Source: Chamaecyparis obtusa (taxonomy: Eukaryota > Streptophyta > Pinopsida > Cupressales > Cupressaceae). From it: a stretch of DNA of 64,000 nt. The DNA lies in assembly GCA_027943335.1 (NCBI GenBank), contig BSBK01007724.1:496001-560000 (forward strand), given 5' to 3'. Below the pieces are notes generated by a model that saw only the letters and a program-made list of their open reading frames with translations, was not told the origin of the DNA and did not search any database. Made by a program: the position numbers and the translations under genes. Below, piece after piece: positions 23,239 to 36,200 of the stretch. How positions within the stretch are numbered: the stretch's first letter is position 1; the number at the start of each line of letters is the position of its first letter.

Positions 23239-24797
23239 TATGATACAAACAAAAAAGGAAGAGTCTTCAAGTGTGGACTACATTTCTTTTTGTGTTTAGG
23301 TCTAGTAATCATCTTAGCATGAAGGAGTTTAGGCAAAAGAACTTCTTGGTCAAATTCCTTCATAGGTTCATCATGTTTTGAAGTGTTATTTGAGATGTTG
23401 TGAACATTGATTTATTGTTGAGGATTAAATCTCAATCCATAAGAATGCTCATGCCCCCTAGTGTGTAAGGGCATTTGAATTCCTTGTGTATGCTTACCAC
23501 ATGCTTGACCATTAAATCCTTGTTTAACTAGGAAGTGATAACCAGGACCATAACAAGAAGCCATATCAGGAGTCAATGGAACTTCAGTAGTCACAATATC
23601 ATCCTTAGTAGGTTTGACAGATTCATTGTGGGTAGAAGCAGTGACAAAGTTATTATGAAGGACTTTAGAGGTAAAAAATCATTGTTCAAATTCTCTTTGT
23701 TTCTTCATAAAATTAAGATCATTAACCTTATACTCTCCAATAAAGGTAGGACTAAAATCCAAGGTTCCCCAATCATCACTAGGAAGAGCATTAGAGGAAG
23801 AGGGATTGCTATTAGGAATATGAGTAGTGTGAGTTTGAATATTTAGACAAGGATTAGGTGCATCATCCGCATGAAGTGAGTACATCTTGTTATTATGTAT
23901 AAACTTGACTTTCCGGTGAAGGGTGGAAGGAATGACATGCATCTCATGAAACCAAGGTCTACCCAAAAGAAGGCTATAATTGAGAGGTCCAGGCATAACA
24001 TGAATAGGTGTATCCAAGATGATAGGTCCTACTTTGATAGGTAAGGTAATGATGCCTAAAGTTTTCTTAGCAATGTTATCAAAGCCATAGATAGGTACAT
24101 TTTTAGGTTGAATAGTTAAAAGATCGATGTTAATCACTTTGAGCATGTCCATGCTAAAAACATGAAGCCCAGATCCATTATCAATCAAGGTCCTATGAAT
24201 GATACTTTTATTGATACTAAAATCAACCATAAGAGCATCATATGGATTCTGAACTTCTTTAGAAGGTAAATCCTTTTGAGTGAATACAATGTCAGGAGGA
24301 CCCGGGGTAGCATGCATGCATTGTATGAAGTTATTGATGTTCTCTTGATTAGGAGGTGGAGTAGGAAGAGTTGCTAGAGCTTTTTGCAAGGCTTCATAGT
24401 AGGTAGGTGAAGTTTGAAGAAGCTCCCATAAAGAAATCTTGGCAGGGGTATTTTGCAATTGGTTTATCAAATTATACTCCTTACTAGGAAGACGGGGTGG
24501 AGGAGGAAGAATAGGTCAAGAAGGTGGAAAAGAAGTAGAAACCACTGGATTATGTTGAAGGTTATTCCTTGTATGATAAGTGTGAGCTATCAAATCTTGA
24601 TCATTGAAAGACTCCATAGGTTTTCCTTTGATAGTAATGCGAGGACAACCTTTGACAGTCAACAAGGGTTTAGGATAAACCATATTAGTTGTCTCAACAC
24701 TACAAATAGATTCACAAGAAGGAAGAAAAGAAGACATCCTAGGAGGAGATGAGGTAGGATCTTGATTCTCCATAAGATCATCACTGATGAAATACAA
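23239..24797 (-). pseudogene. E3 protease with C-terminal G-patch
   Basis: One frame runs leftward from 24797 to TAG at 23239, broken by TGA (24516-24518), TGA (23679-23681) and TAA (23412-23414), each a C-to-T change from CGA or CAA, with no frameshift. The protease is at about 24260-23920: TLIDNGSGLHVFSMDML contains D-N-G as catalytic motif, then SLLLGRPWFHEM, the second protease hallmark. The region before it (QLQNTPAKISLWELL) is shared with E4 and E5. After the first TGA in the protease tail comes GPGYHFLVKQGFNGQACGK followed by QGI and PL, a G-patch pattern (about 23555-23430). G-patches bind nucleic acid and follow the protease in some retroelements. No RT follows. Confidence 0.8.
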
Positions 24798-24881
24798 CTG
24801 ATTTAGAACCTAATTGAAGAATCTATGATTAGAGATCACTGAGTTGCTGATTAGATATGTAAGATGATTAAATCAGTAATA

Positions 24882-26267
24882 TGTTGTTATTGATGTCAAC
24901 TTGTTTGAAAACACTTATCTTGTAAGTTACTATACCTAGACATATGTAGAAAAGGAGTAAAAGAGATGAAGAACAAAAATATCTACATGAGGAAGATGTA
25001 TATGACAGATGAGGACAAGGAACACATTGGGTAACTTGCTGATGAGTCTATGACCTTATGTTATTGACTTGATTATGTTTCATTCATCTATGATGAGGAA
25101 AAGAGCTAAAAGACACAAGGTAGTGTGGTCAGTTGATGAAGCATCACAATAGACACCGAGCAGTGTAGTGTATACTGAGCACAGTATAAACCAAGCTTGT
25201 GTTCACCAACACATTTCTTTGTTAACTAAGAAAGAGAAAGGAACTAAATGATTAGTTTAGTCGATAAGGATTGATGAGCTGGAAATTACCTCAAACTCAG
25301 TGTTGGAGATAAATTTTGTTACGAAGATTGACGGCTAACAAAATTCAAGAAAGATCTAAAGGATCGAATCAAAACATGTTACTAACACATTAGATGAGAA
25401 AGGTTTAAGTGGTAAAATGGACGAAGGAGAATAAGAGGAAAAATCTAATGGAGGAGAAGAAAATGGTTTACTTGTCTATTTAAGAGACTAGGGTTTTGTT
25501 ATGAAACACATGCTAGAAGAAGGAGACTGCAGAGTTATCACATGAACAAGTTTTCATGTATGCTTGATCAAACTGGTTAAGGAGAACCAAACTGCAAAGT
25601 TTACCGAGCATCAGAAAGCTATTACCAAGTGACAATAAGTCATTGATTATTGTTGATACATAATTGATATATTGATCAGAGGATTTGAATGAGCTTAACA
25701 TAGATTTGATAATCTGAAATTGAAGTTGTGTTATGATCAAATCAATTGCTGTATATTTTAACCATTGTAAACAGAGAAATCTCTTAACTGAGTGGACTAG
25801 GAAAGTATTTTATGTATCATTCATAGAATGAACATTGTTATCCTGTCAACCCCATAGTGAATGCTGGTTGGACGATAGCGGTTGGTCTAAAATCCTCTAA
25901 CAAGGTCACACCTAATAGTGTGTTTGTAACCTTTAACAGGGTTGGGTCTTCACTGACCTCACTTCAGAAGAGTGAACAATTTTTGGGTTGTCAGTCCCAG
26001 GTGGTTTTTCCCTTCATAGGGTTTCCACGTTAAATCTCTTGTGTTATGCATTTATTGTGATGATTTTTTGTTATCATACTTTACATATTGCATGTTGGAT
26101 TTGGTCGGTAATCATTATATGTTATTGACTGGTAATCAGTAAAAGCACAGACAGTATAGTATTTTATGTTACCGAGCTACAAAAGTTTAAGTAATTTGTT
26201 TTTGGATTATACATTTTGATTTGGGACTGTGAATAACTGATTCTCCCCCCTCTTAGTTATTCTAACA
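24882..26267. mobile_element. Probable solo Copia-type LTR inside E3
   Basis: The 1,386-bp insert starts TGTTGTTATTGATGTCAAC and ends CTTAGTTATTCTAACA, so its termini TGTTG and TAACA are nearly inverted. Near the right end are phrases common in Copia LTR ends (GTCAGTCCCAGG, AGGGTTTCCACGTTAAATCTC, CTGATTCTCCCCCCTCTTAG). A weak TATA-like CTATTTAAG is at 25476. No coding frame is inside. It separates the E3 acidic frame from the protease frame. No TSD is clear (TAATA against CATCA). Confidence 0.6.
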
Positions 26268-26976
26268 CATCACTAATAGGGAGATCATTAAGGGAATTTA
26301 TATCATTCTCCGCTAATGCCTCATCACTAGAAGAAATCTTAAATGCAAGTAAAGAATCTAAAATATCATCTTCTTTCACTAAAATGTCTAAATGTGTTTT
26401 AGAAAAAGAGTTATCATCATGTATGAATATGTCATCCATTAATAAATCACCCTCTTGTATCAAAACTTCTTCATGAGGAGGGGATAAATCAATGTCTTTA
26501 TCTAAAGGATCGTCCACAATGGTTTCATGAGGAAGAGAGTAATAAACATCCAAATTCAAAGGTTCATCCCAAATAGGAGGATTATCATCTCTATCAATAA
26601 AGGACATTGTAGGATCACCATAAATCACTAAATCTTGATCCCTAGAGGGGAGGGAAGGTAAATTATATTCTAAAGTAGGCTCATAGAAAAGACATGTATT
26701 AGGAGAAGAGTTAACATCAATCCTTAACTCATCTCCATAAAGAGAAATATGATGGAGATATAGATTAAGGTCATCTTCTTGCTCTAATATATCCTTATAA
26801 GGTAATGCAACATCACATGTACTAAATGAAGTCTTTCTAGGTGTAACGCCATGCAATGGTAAGGTAGGAGGAGGATGTTGTGTAATCCCAAAAGTTTTGG
26901 AAAACATTTGAAACAACTTGTGCAACATGATAACAAAGAAATGCATAGAAAATAGATCTAATATATCCAAATGCAT
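26257..26976 (-). pseudogene. E3 acidic accessory reading frame
   Basis: This open frame of 239 codons starts about 90 bp inside the E3 5' LTR and ends at the solo LTR insert, so its last codons may come from that insert and the true end is unknown. The N-terminus (MHLDILDLFSMHFFVIMLH) is hydrophobic. The rest is rich in Asp, Glu, Ser, Pro and Leu with repeated phrases (DDIFIHDD, KEDDILDSLL, PHEEVLIQEGD). No Gag capsid motif or zinc knuckle is visible. Its place is where Gag would be expected. It resembles the E0 frame (3-320) in composition. Function unknown. Confidence 0.5.
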
Positions 26977-27067
26977 TCAAATTTATAAGCATGGAAAGGA
27001 AATCAAACACAATAGGGCATCTAATTCCACAAAAGAAAGAGTATTCGTAAAATGGGTTCACCAAAAT

Positions 27068-28577
27068 TGTAAAGGATAAAATATGGATGAGGTCCTAGAA
27101 TAATGGTTTACACATGAAAGAGACCCTAAAACCAATATTTTATACATACATGAGATTGTATTGATATGGAAAGTAAATGTAGAAGACTAATGTTGAAATG
27201 AAGAAATAAAAGTACTTACCTCCAGAAAGAACCTATTGAAAACCATGTCAAACAGTCTCATAAATTGTTGATTTTTACTTAATTGAACCGAAACTGCGAG
27301 ATCTACAAAACCCAGAAATATTTTTTTGAGATCAGGTCATCTTTGCCCTAGGTCAAGGATGAGGTCATCTCTAACCTAGGTTAGTGTCTAGGTAGTCCCT
27401 AACCTAGGTTAGGGTATAGGTTGTCTTTGACCCAACTGCTCCGACAGAAATTCTATTCATAGATCCTGAAAGTTCACTGAAAAGGGTATCCAGATTTGAC
27501 CTCTGATTCGCAGTCTTGTACCTATACCTACAAGAAAAAGAGGTTTTTGTTTTTTGGATGGGGGGGTTTTCCTTGGTCAAACCCCAGTTTGGAATCAACC
27601 TTAATAATGAAATTGAAATGGAGAATGCTAGCAAGTAGTAGAAGTAGATCTAACGATGAAGCTATGACATTCAATAGATATGCAGTTGTATTTAAAATGT
27701 AATCAAGTATATTAATATGAAAGCTTGAACATGACATTAACAAATGTAAATAAAAACCTCCATGGTTGTATGATTGGAATCCACCTTGAGAGAAGAAGGA
27801 AGATGAACAAAGGATCTTGAAGGAAGATCACACCACCATGATGGCTAGATCTAGGGTTTTCAATGATGAATCTTAAATGCTTGAACCAAATCCCTTCAAA
27901 GGCTTGAATGCTTGAATCCTTGATCTTCAATAGAGAACTTGAATGGAGAAGAGGACTTGAATTCTTCCTTGAAAATTCTTGATGAAATGCTTACTTGATC
28001 TTTCTTGAGAGCTTGAGATGAGATATGAAAACTTGATGTGAAAATGAGAGAGGAAGGCCTCTTTTTATAGTGATCTAGGGCACAATCTTCTAGAGGGGCC
28101 ACCTTAAGGAATTAAATTCTAATTAGGTCCTAACCTTTAGAAATATACCTAGATTAAATGCAATTAAAGATTTACCATCCTAAAACTCAAAATGGCCGAC
28201 TCGGAGGCGGGAAAAAGAACCTTTCTGAAACTCGATATCTGGAAATCAAAAAATCTTGAAATTTGAACCCTAGATCAAAGACAAGGTAGACCCCAGCCTA
28301 GGTTAGGGTTGAGGTCATCCCTAACCTAGGTCAAGGTCTAGGTCATCATTGACCCTCAAGGTCATCTTTGACCTTGAGGTCAAAAAACCAAGGACCTCAA
28401 TCTAGAATGCTAGGAAATGCAGGAATATACTTAAAATAGGGAAATAGAGAAGCAAAACGGGGAAACAAGTTAGATCCAAGAAAAGAGATGATCAAGATGC
28501 TTGACATGAACCCAAAACACTTACTCAGAGGGATAAATGCTCTGATCATGGAAGTGATTCTATTTTAAGATGATACA
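27068..28577 (-). repeat. E3 5' LTR
   Basis: This is the direct repeat of 20250-21744 with several per cent divergence and small indels. The TATA box CTATAAAAAGAG (minus) is at 28059-28070. Confidence 0.9.
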
Positions 28578-28582
28578 CTTTT

Positions 28583-29940
28583 AATTTCATTTAAAACTCA
28601 AGAGAGATAGGGTAGGAATTACTTAAACATAATCCATGCTTGATTACCAACACTCAATTCCCTTTTCGAGATTCCTAAATACTAACTTTACCCATATACA
28701 TAGCTTCTTTCTTACAATTCCCATTTACAACATAATTAGAATTACAGTTGTTGCACATGGCCTAGAGGCGTATAGAAAGACAATTACGTCAAGTTTCCCA
28801 AAGGATTACATCTTTACACCTTGATTTAAAAAGATAGAGATACATGATATAAGAACAAAACTTCACTACTGAATAACTTAGAATCAAAGCCATGACATGA
28901 ACCATAGACAATACCTCGAAAGAGATTTTCCACCCAACCATGTGAAACTGGTAAGTTCCACCCCCCGTGCTAGGAGATAGAACCAAGGTACTCGCAAGAC
29001 CTTAAGGAAATATAAGTCTCAAAAAACCAATAAACCAAAGCTCAAAAGAACAAGAATAAAGCACATAAAATATCATCGCACTAATGTAATCACTTGAAAA
29101 TGGACAAAGATCAAATCAAAGAAAATCAAGGACATAATTGAATCAATTGAATCACAATGCATAATTAGCCAATCAAAATTAAAATCAAGTCTTAATTCGA
29201 GATAAATCAAAATTGAGAGCATTTTAATCAAGTGTAATCAAATCAAAGTGCAATTAAATTTATTAATTGTATAGTCTTGGATTAAATCAAATTCAAACCA
29301 TTCAAGGGGTACATGGTTAAAGAAATCAATTTAAATTAATTAATAAATCCTAATTTCCCTCAACAATCACAAAGGGAGGAAATTCAATCAACCAATAGGA
29401 TTTGAGGAAAGACATTCACATGGATCAAGCCAAACTCAATCTCAATCACTCAAAGTGAAAGAGAATATTGTCCATTGATCTTGTCTACTTGTATCAAGCT
29501 TTGAGGACATAAACTTTGCATTGTCTTCAAAGGGTGGAACCAAAGACTCAACCAAGGCTTAATCATGATCAACTACACTTCACCCCCTACCATTGAAAAA
29601 ATCTATGAAAGGAAGACCAAAACCTTCATAATTCATAACCACATATTTGAGAATTGCATTGAACCTCTTGCAATTTGAGCTTAGAAAGACAATTTAAATT
29701 TAATTGAACACTTGGAATTGAACAATTAGCTTTAGCTTTAATCATTTATCATTCTCATTCTAGGACTATCATTAATGGAAGCTTGCTGAGAGCTTTGCAT
29801 TAAAATTTCTTAGTTAGAGAACCATATGATGCTTAGTTGTCAATTTATAGCTTAAATATATTGCTATCTTGTGGTTTATTTAGTTTTTATATCAACTATT
29901 GTCAATACTAATCCTATGAAGATACTTTCCCCAGTATACA
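28583..29940 (+). repeat. E5 5' LTR, right part
   Basis: Non-coding AT-rich sequence ends TTTCCCCAGTATACA, three bases before the E5 primer site. The GTATACA end equals the terminal bases of the E4 LTR. No gene is seen. The right boundary is well supported by the primer site; the link to 19418-20249 follows from removing E3. Confidence 0.6.
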
Positions 29941-29943
29941 AAA

Positions 29944-29961
29944 TAGTGCCCACTATGGGGC
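29944..29961 (+). promoter_or_regulatory. E5 primer binding site (altered)
   Basis: TAGTGCCCACTATGGGGC corresponds to TGGTGCCCACCGTGGGGC, the E4 primer site on the opposite strand, with three changes that are all G to A or C to T. The tRNA was not identified. Confidence 0.65.
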
Positions 29962-30277
29962 AGAATGCTTCACTTTGCTAAACGTTTAGAACTTTATCAT
30001 TTTTGTCAAATTTGTAGGTGTTTAAATCTCAAATTTTTCAAGAAACAACACTTTTGATAGGTTAAGCAATGCTTTTTCTCGATTAAATGACACTTTCAAT
30101 CATTGTTTCGATGCTTCTGTGATAAATTTGTGCACCTTTGCGCTGATCTGCAGTGCTTTTGATCTTTCTAATTTCTATCTCTCATTCTTTTTGCACTTTT
30201 GCATAAATAGACAACACATTTCTCCTGACTACTGAGCTCTTTTGCCTTTATTTCACCACCTTTAATCAATTTTGTAG
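29962..30277 (+). other. E5 5' leader, first part
   Basis: Non-coding. It carries scattered copies of CACTTTTG, TGCTTTTG and GCACCTTTG. The TGTAG at 30273-30277 is the E4 target duplication; the leader resumes at 41216. Confidence 0.6.
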
Positions 30278-31262
30278 TGTATGGTGAAAATGTGACCACA
30301 CTTCTATGAATCATTACATGCAAGGGAACTCAAGAATGAGGCCTCACAAATCGATCCATAGCTCCCTAGGCATGGAGTGTAAGGGTTTTAAGAATGCTCT
30401 CAGCTAGAGCTATTTAGCCAATAACCTTGCTAGTAAACCATGCAATGGGAGATTCAATGAAGACAAGAGCAAGAATGCCAATATCCCCAAGAATCAAATG
30501 AAATGCAATGCAATGCAAGCTAGCTAAGAGTGAAGATGCAAGCTAAGCTATGGAAATGAAAGTACAATGCAAGCTAAGCTATGAAAATGAAAGATGCAAG
30601 AAATGAAATCTAACTATGAAGCAAGAAAGCCATGATGATGCAAGAATGAAGACAAGAAGATAGAGTGTTGATGAAGATCCAAGATGAATGCCAACAATGC
30701 TCCAAATCTTCAAACCCTAGATGCAAGAATATCTCCAAAAGCTCCAAGATGACCTAGAAAACCTATAGCATAACAATAACATAAAAATTGTGTGTGCAAA
30801 TGAGGAAGAGAGCTCTCCTTTTATAGGGAATGAAAAAGGAATGGGCCATGGAGATTAAGAGGCAAAAGATTTAATCAACGGTGGAGAAAAAAAAGAAGCT
30901 TGATCCTTGTGCACAAATATCCTCCAATAAGAAAATTAGAAGCATTTACTTTATGTTGAGCATTTAATTTATGTCCATGTGAGACAAAAAGTACTTTTTA
31001 TTTTATTTTATTTTTATTTTTCTTTATAAATAAGAATTAAATACTTTATTTGTGCAACATAGGATAAGAAGAGAAGGTGGGCTTTTTATTTATTAAAAGG
31101 GGAGGAAATATTCCTTTTAAATAAATAAAAACTTAGGATAAAATGGTTAGCCCATAGAAAATAATTGAATAAATGATAGCACAAGGATTTGATCAAGAAT
31201 AAGCAATTTATGATTTAGCAAAAGGGGCTAATAGTCTAGGTGACCATTTTTAGGTGTATACA
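30278..31262 (-). repeat. E4 3' LTR
   Basis: 985 bp. The minus-strand TATA box CTATAAAAGG is at 30817-30826. A run of ATTTTATTTT repeats is near 30998-31022. Confidence 0.95.
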
Positions 31263-33292
31263 TTTTGCCCCTCTTTGACTAATGTGTGATCGATCTGGGA
31301 ACACATGTAGTCAAAGAATAGATCAGCTAAGAAGGCAAGCAGACAACCAAGAAAGCAAGGAATAGCGATTTTGACAGATGTGAGATCGATTTGGGATCAC
31401 ATGCAGTGAACGAATAAAATAGCCAAGAAGGAAAGCAAGTAGCCAAGATGGCAAGAAGATAGTGATCTGACTCCAAAGAATGAAGTACAAAGAGATAGAA
31501 AATCCTGCATGGTCAGCCTGGTAGCGACAGTACTGAACACTTAGGAAAGAGATAGCTAATAAGATATGATGTGTCTGCCCCCTCGGGATTGAAAGCAAAA
31601 TCAAGTAGAGGGAATGCAGAAGCAAGAGCAACATGATCAAATCACTAGAAATCATAATCGAAGATGAAAGATAATAGAATAACCATCAACCAATGAAGGG
31701 ATGCCCCACACATGGGACACGGGGCACGAACCTATCGGTCCCTCAACCTGTAAATGCCATAGAGGGGGGAATTGGAACTTGGGATTTGAATGAAAGACTA
31801 GAAGGTTGAAAGAGATGGGGATGAAGAGGTTATGATGCCCCAGTGAAGATCAAAGGATCAGGTCTCAAAAGGTCAGCCAACTATGCGGAAAAAGGAGAAA
31901 GGGTCAAGGTGAATGTGGATTTCGGTTTGGATCCCGAAATGAAGAGAAAATGATGTGAGATGAAAGACAAGAAAGTGAAAGACATGATCGGGAAGAAGCG
32001 AAAGGTGAGCGCAGCTGATTAACAAGTCCATGAAAAATGAAAGGAGAGCTCTCTCCATATGCAAGATGCAAAACTAAACTAACATGAACCTAAGAAATGC
32101 AAGCTACATGAAAAGTGGTTTACTTGCAAGGTTACAAAGCCAATAGACATCTAATATTCATCATCGAGCATTATTGGTAGCGTCTCAAGATCATACAATA
32201 CACACTAGCATAACTATGTGAATATGAATATGATCTTTATTAGATAGGAATGTGGAAATCTCACCTAGGCATCAAAGACATGTAGGTCAAGATGACTAGC
32301 ACAGTGAGATTACCTAAGTTTAATATAGCAAGATTATACTCGCATTGAGACACAAGGAAAGTCAAGATGGCTACAAGTATGCACTTGCACAAAAATAGTC
32401 AAGGATAATACCCTGTCAATCCACAGTGTCAAGTAAGACCAGCATAAATGCTCATGACAGTTAGGATCAACAAAATATACCCACAAGCAGAAAAAGCAAT
32501 AAAACATGTTCTCATACCCTCAGTCTTCTAGCTATGCATCATCGAAAACTTCTCAGGGAGAGACCACTCAGCAAAGAAATCATCATAGACAGCATGCAAA
32601 GAAATAAATTCAAACAAATCTCAGCAAGTCAAGTGCATGTGTGTAGGTCATAGAGTCAAACTTTGAGTATTGCATCTGCAAATGAGAAATATCGCATCAT
32701 ACTAGACTGCAGGTAGGACATCTGATAAGTGTTGAGAAACACTCGATGCAAGGGTAGTGTTGAAAAACACCATTAGGGTGGTGTTGAAAAACACCATTGG
32801 AACCAAGTTGCCCAAGAAACCCAGACGCACAAAGAGACCCAAGATAAGCTTAAAGCAACATATGCCCCCTAGACTAAGACAAGAATCAATTCCAGGCTAG
32901 GAGAGGCAAAGCGAGAAGTGGAGCGAAAGAGCGCCATGCAAGACTGATAGACATAGGTGCAGAGGGTCTCAAGCAGCGCCTGTTTCTAGGTTTTCACCAC
33001 TTGATAGATTTTTTCAGGACTTTTTTATAATTTTTTTGTATTTTTGCTACCAAGGCGCCTGTTTCCAGGTTTTCACCAAGGCACTTTTTCTATTTTTTTT
33101 TGAATTTTTTGAATTTTTTGATTTTTTTGGTGAGACATCAAAGCGCCTATTGCTAGGTTTTCACTAGGATGCTCATTTTTCAGTACTTTATATGCTTTTT
33201 AGGTTTTTTTCAGCATCATATATGATTTTTTTTTTGTAATTTTTTTAGGATCATAAAGTATATACAAGGAATGCCCCAGACAGGAACGGGCA
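31263..33292 (-). other. E4 3' non-coding region with polypurine tract and tandem motif
   Basis: The polypurine tract AAAGAGGGGCAAAA (minus) is at 31263-31276, abutting the 3' LTR. No gene is seen in the remaining 2 kb. Near 32980-33180 a motif GGTGAAAACCTAGAAACAGG occurs three times on the minus strand with drift, as it does 3' of pol in E5. T-rich runs lie at 33080-33130 and 33225-33245. Short repeats of GTGTTGAAAAACACC lie near 32757-32800. Confidence 0.7.
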
Positions 33293-36200
33293 TTAAAGAT
33301 CTGCTTCCTTTAATGTAGAGAACTGATAGGCCCCAGGCCCAAATGCTACAGCTGTGATGATAGGAGGTCTCAACCAGTTCGACCAATAATAACCAGCCCT
33401 AAGCAATGTCTGAGTTAGTGGAGGATCATTAGAATGTGATCCACATATGCCATCATGGATTTCAGCTAGTACTTTTTTTGACTCCTCTATTTCTAGACAC
33501 CTAAGGAGAGTTCCATCTAGACCCTTCCTATACAAGCCACCAGAGACAAAGGCAAAGTGTAAGGGATGGCGGAAAGAATGGCATGGAGGAGTATGAGGTG
33601 GAAGACATGGAAAGATGGTAGGATTGTAAGATTTATGAGCAGGATAGCGTAATTCATCCACCAGGAACTTGAAGCGAGATTTATGCTTTTTCATTTGTAA
33701 GATGGATATCAAAGTAACCAAGGCATTAGAAACTCTTTTCTCAGCTTTAGGAATGGGCTGAAGTATAACAGTTATAAGATCATGCTTGAAGTAATGCACC
33801 ATTTGTTTGTAGAGAATCAGCTTCTCATATTTTATTTTGGAGTCATTATTTTTGAGAAAATTTTTATCTTTAATTTTCTTAGGTTCGGATACCGCCACAA
33901 TGTGGTTTTTGCCATTCGACCATTGCTCTTTTCTTTTGACTTGATGACTGTGATGCTTGATTTCTGATTCAATCTTTTTTGTTGCTAGTTCGCTGGTGGA
34001 AGAAGTAACAGGTGTTGATGCGAGATGAAATGGAGTGACCGGTTCAATAGCATTTATGTGAGGGATGTCATCTCTGGTAACAAGAGAGGTTGAGCCTATA
34101 GGGTAGGCTCCAAAAGTAGCTAGATCTAGATTCGTCATAGGAGGACCAACGTAGTCCACTAAGGCAATACGGGGAACAAACTCATCAGATCCAACACAAG
34201 ACTCATCAACTACGTCGGGTGGGTTACGAGAAATATGAACTACATCAACATCCATATCTATCATGGAAGAATCTTCTGAAAGAGGCTTAATATGCTGAGA
34301 AGTAGAAACACTCATGTCGTTATGTGATAGATCACCTCTTTGTAGCAGTCGCTCAATGTTGTGACGTTGTCTATCATAGTGCAATGATTCTTTAGGAACA
34401 TAGGTTCTAGACATAGAAGACTCAGCAATATCATTAGTAGGCATACATGCTTCCCCCCAAAGAAGTGAAGTAGAAGGAAGATCATCTCCCATGTGAGCCA
34501 TAGTGTGTAGTGGTGACTCATCTGTATCTGTGTCTGAATTACTGAGCATGGAAGTATTTCTGGAATCTTCTCTATAGATCCATTCTTGAATAGCTTGTTC
34601 TTCTCTTTCTTCTTCTAAAGGAATGGATGAAGGAATGAAAGTATCAAAGATCACCATAGCAGAAGTGGAAGGCTTCATTGTATCAGAAGGTTTCCCATAT
34701 GACCTAGGAGAAACAAGTATAGAAGCAAATGAATCTAGCGTATATTCACCCATACCAAGGCTCATCATCTTAAGTGATTTCTCAGCAGCAACTAGAGACG
34801 TACTAGGATCAACAGAAGGTTCATTATGAGGAACAAATTTTTCAGCAGTAGCCAGAGCATTAATAGCAATAGTATGGTCTCCAGGAATCACAACTTCAGT
34901 GCCATTGTATGGAAATTTGACGCACTCATGAAAAGTGGAAGGAACAGCCTGCATGTCATGGATGCAAGGATGACCAAAAAGAATGTTATATGTGAGTGGG
35001 ATGTCCAATACTTGGAAGCTAATATCTTTTGTGATAGGACCCACTCGGACAGGCAGTGTGACAAGACCTTTGGAAGATCTTTCCTCTTCATCGTAAGCTT
35101 TTATAGTAATCTTCTTCTTGGAATCCACATCAAATTCTAACAAACCCAACTGTTGTATGATGTTGAAAGAAACAATATTTAACCCTACACCATTGTCTAT
35201 CAGGACTTGGCGGACTCAGGTGTTGTAGACTAGAACTTCAATGTGTAAAGCCAAATTATGAGGGTGAGTAATAGATATGTCATCTTCTGCAGAAAAGGAG
35301 AGAGATAGTGGAGATGAAATGTGGTTGACCATAGCCTGAAATTGATCTAGATCAATGTCTTTGGGGACATGTGCTGTATGCAAAGTTTTCTCAAGGATTT
35401 CTCTATGTGAAGGGGATAACTGAAGCAACTCAAAAATGGATATTTGGGCTGGCATCTTTTGCAAATGTTGGACAAGATCATAGCTAGGGGTGGCTAAAGG
35501 AGCCGCTTGTTTGGAAGGCAAAGCCTACTTGGGATCTTGTGTAGTTTTAAGGACAATCTTGGCTTGCCCCCTAGTAACAGCATTCAGTGTCTCACTTTGG
35601 GAAGATGAACTACCACATGTTTGCAAGACCAATTTTGGCTTACCATGATTGGATTTATTATCATCTTGAGATCTTACCATAAGAACACTCTCAACGGGCT
35701 CTACCATGTTGATCACAGGTGTATTAGAAGGATACGTGTAATTGATCTTAGCATCATGATTCTTCTTATGTGCTTGAGAGGTTTCCCCCTTATCATGCTT
35801 AGGTAGAGGATCTTTGAAAGCTGTGTGATCAAAATTTCTAGTTAAGACATCAGTGGAGATTGTGCCATTCTCAATAAGATCCTGAATATCATCCTTAAGC
35901 CTAAAACAATTGTCTGTCAGATGTCCCTTGTTTCTGTGATAATGACAATAAGAATCCTCTCACCACCAATCAGGCTTATCTAGTGGATCCTAGTTACCAG
36001 GTTTATCAGGAAGTGTAAGATATCCATTATCAACCAAAGTCTTAAGGATCACATCATAAGGTTCTGCCAATTTGGTATAGACTTGCTTTCGAAATGACTT
36101 CTTAGGCTTATCTGCATACTGAGGTTTAGGAGCACTGCAAGTGTTGGCAGCTTCTTGTTGTTTTTCTGCATAGATAGCATTGGAGAGATTGAAAGCAGGC

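Larger units (their letters stand above)
20250..28577 (-). mobile_element. E3: non-autonomous Gypsy-type element with protease and G-patch
   Basis: The LTRs are 20250-21744 and 27068-28577, with TSD CTTTC (20245-20249) and CTTTT (28578-28582), one mismatch. It is on the minus strand, since protease is encoded there and a purine tract (AAAGTGGGAGCTTAA) abuts the 3' LTR. The internal 5.3 kb includes a 1.39-kb solo LTR; the remaining 3.9 kb hold an acidic frame and a protease/G-patch frame. No Gag capsid, RT, RNase H or integrase is visible. The LTRs differ by about 5% by eye. Beside the 5' LTR the minus strand reads TTTTGGTGAACCCATTTTACG, a possible but unidentified primer site. Confidence 0.88.

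Noticed and set aside
33293..35149. Independent 618-codon gene in E4
   Set aside because: Its apparent start is a TTG directly after a nonsense codon in the same frame as Gag. It is the C-terminal part of the Gag-protease polyprotein.
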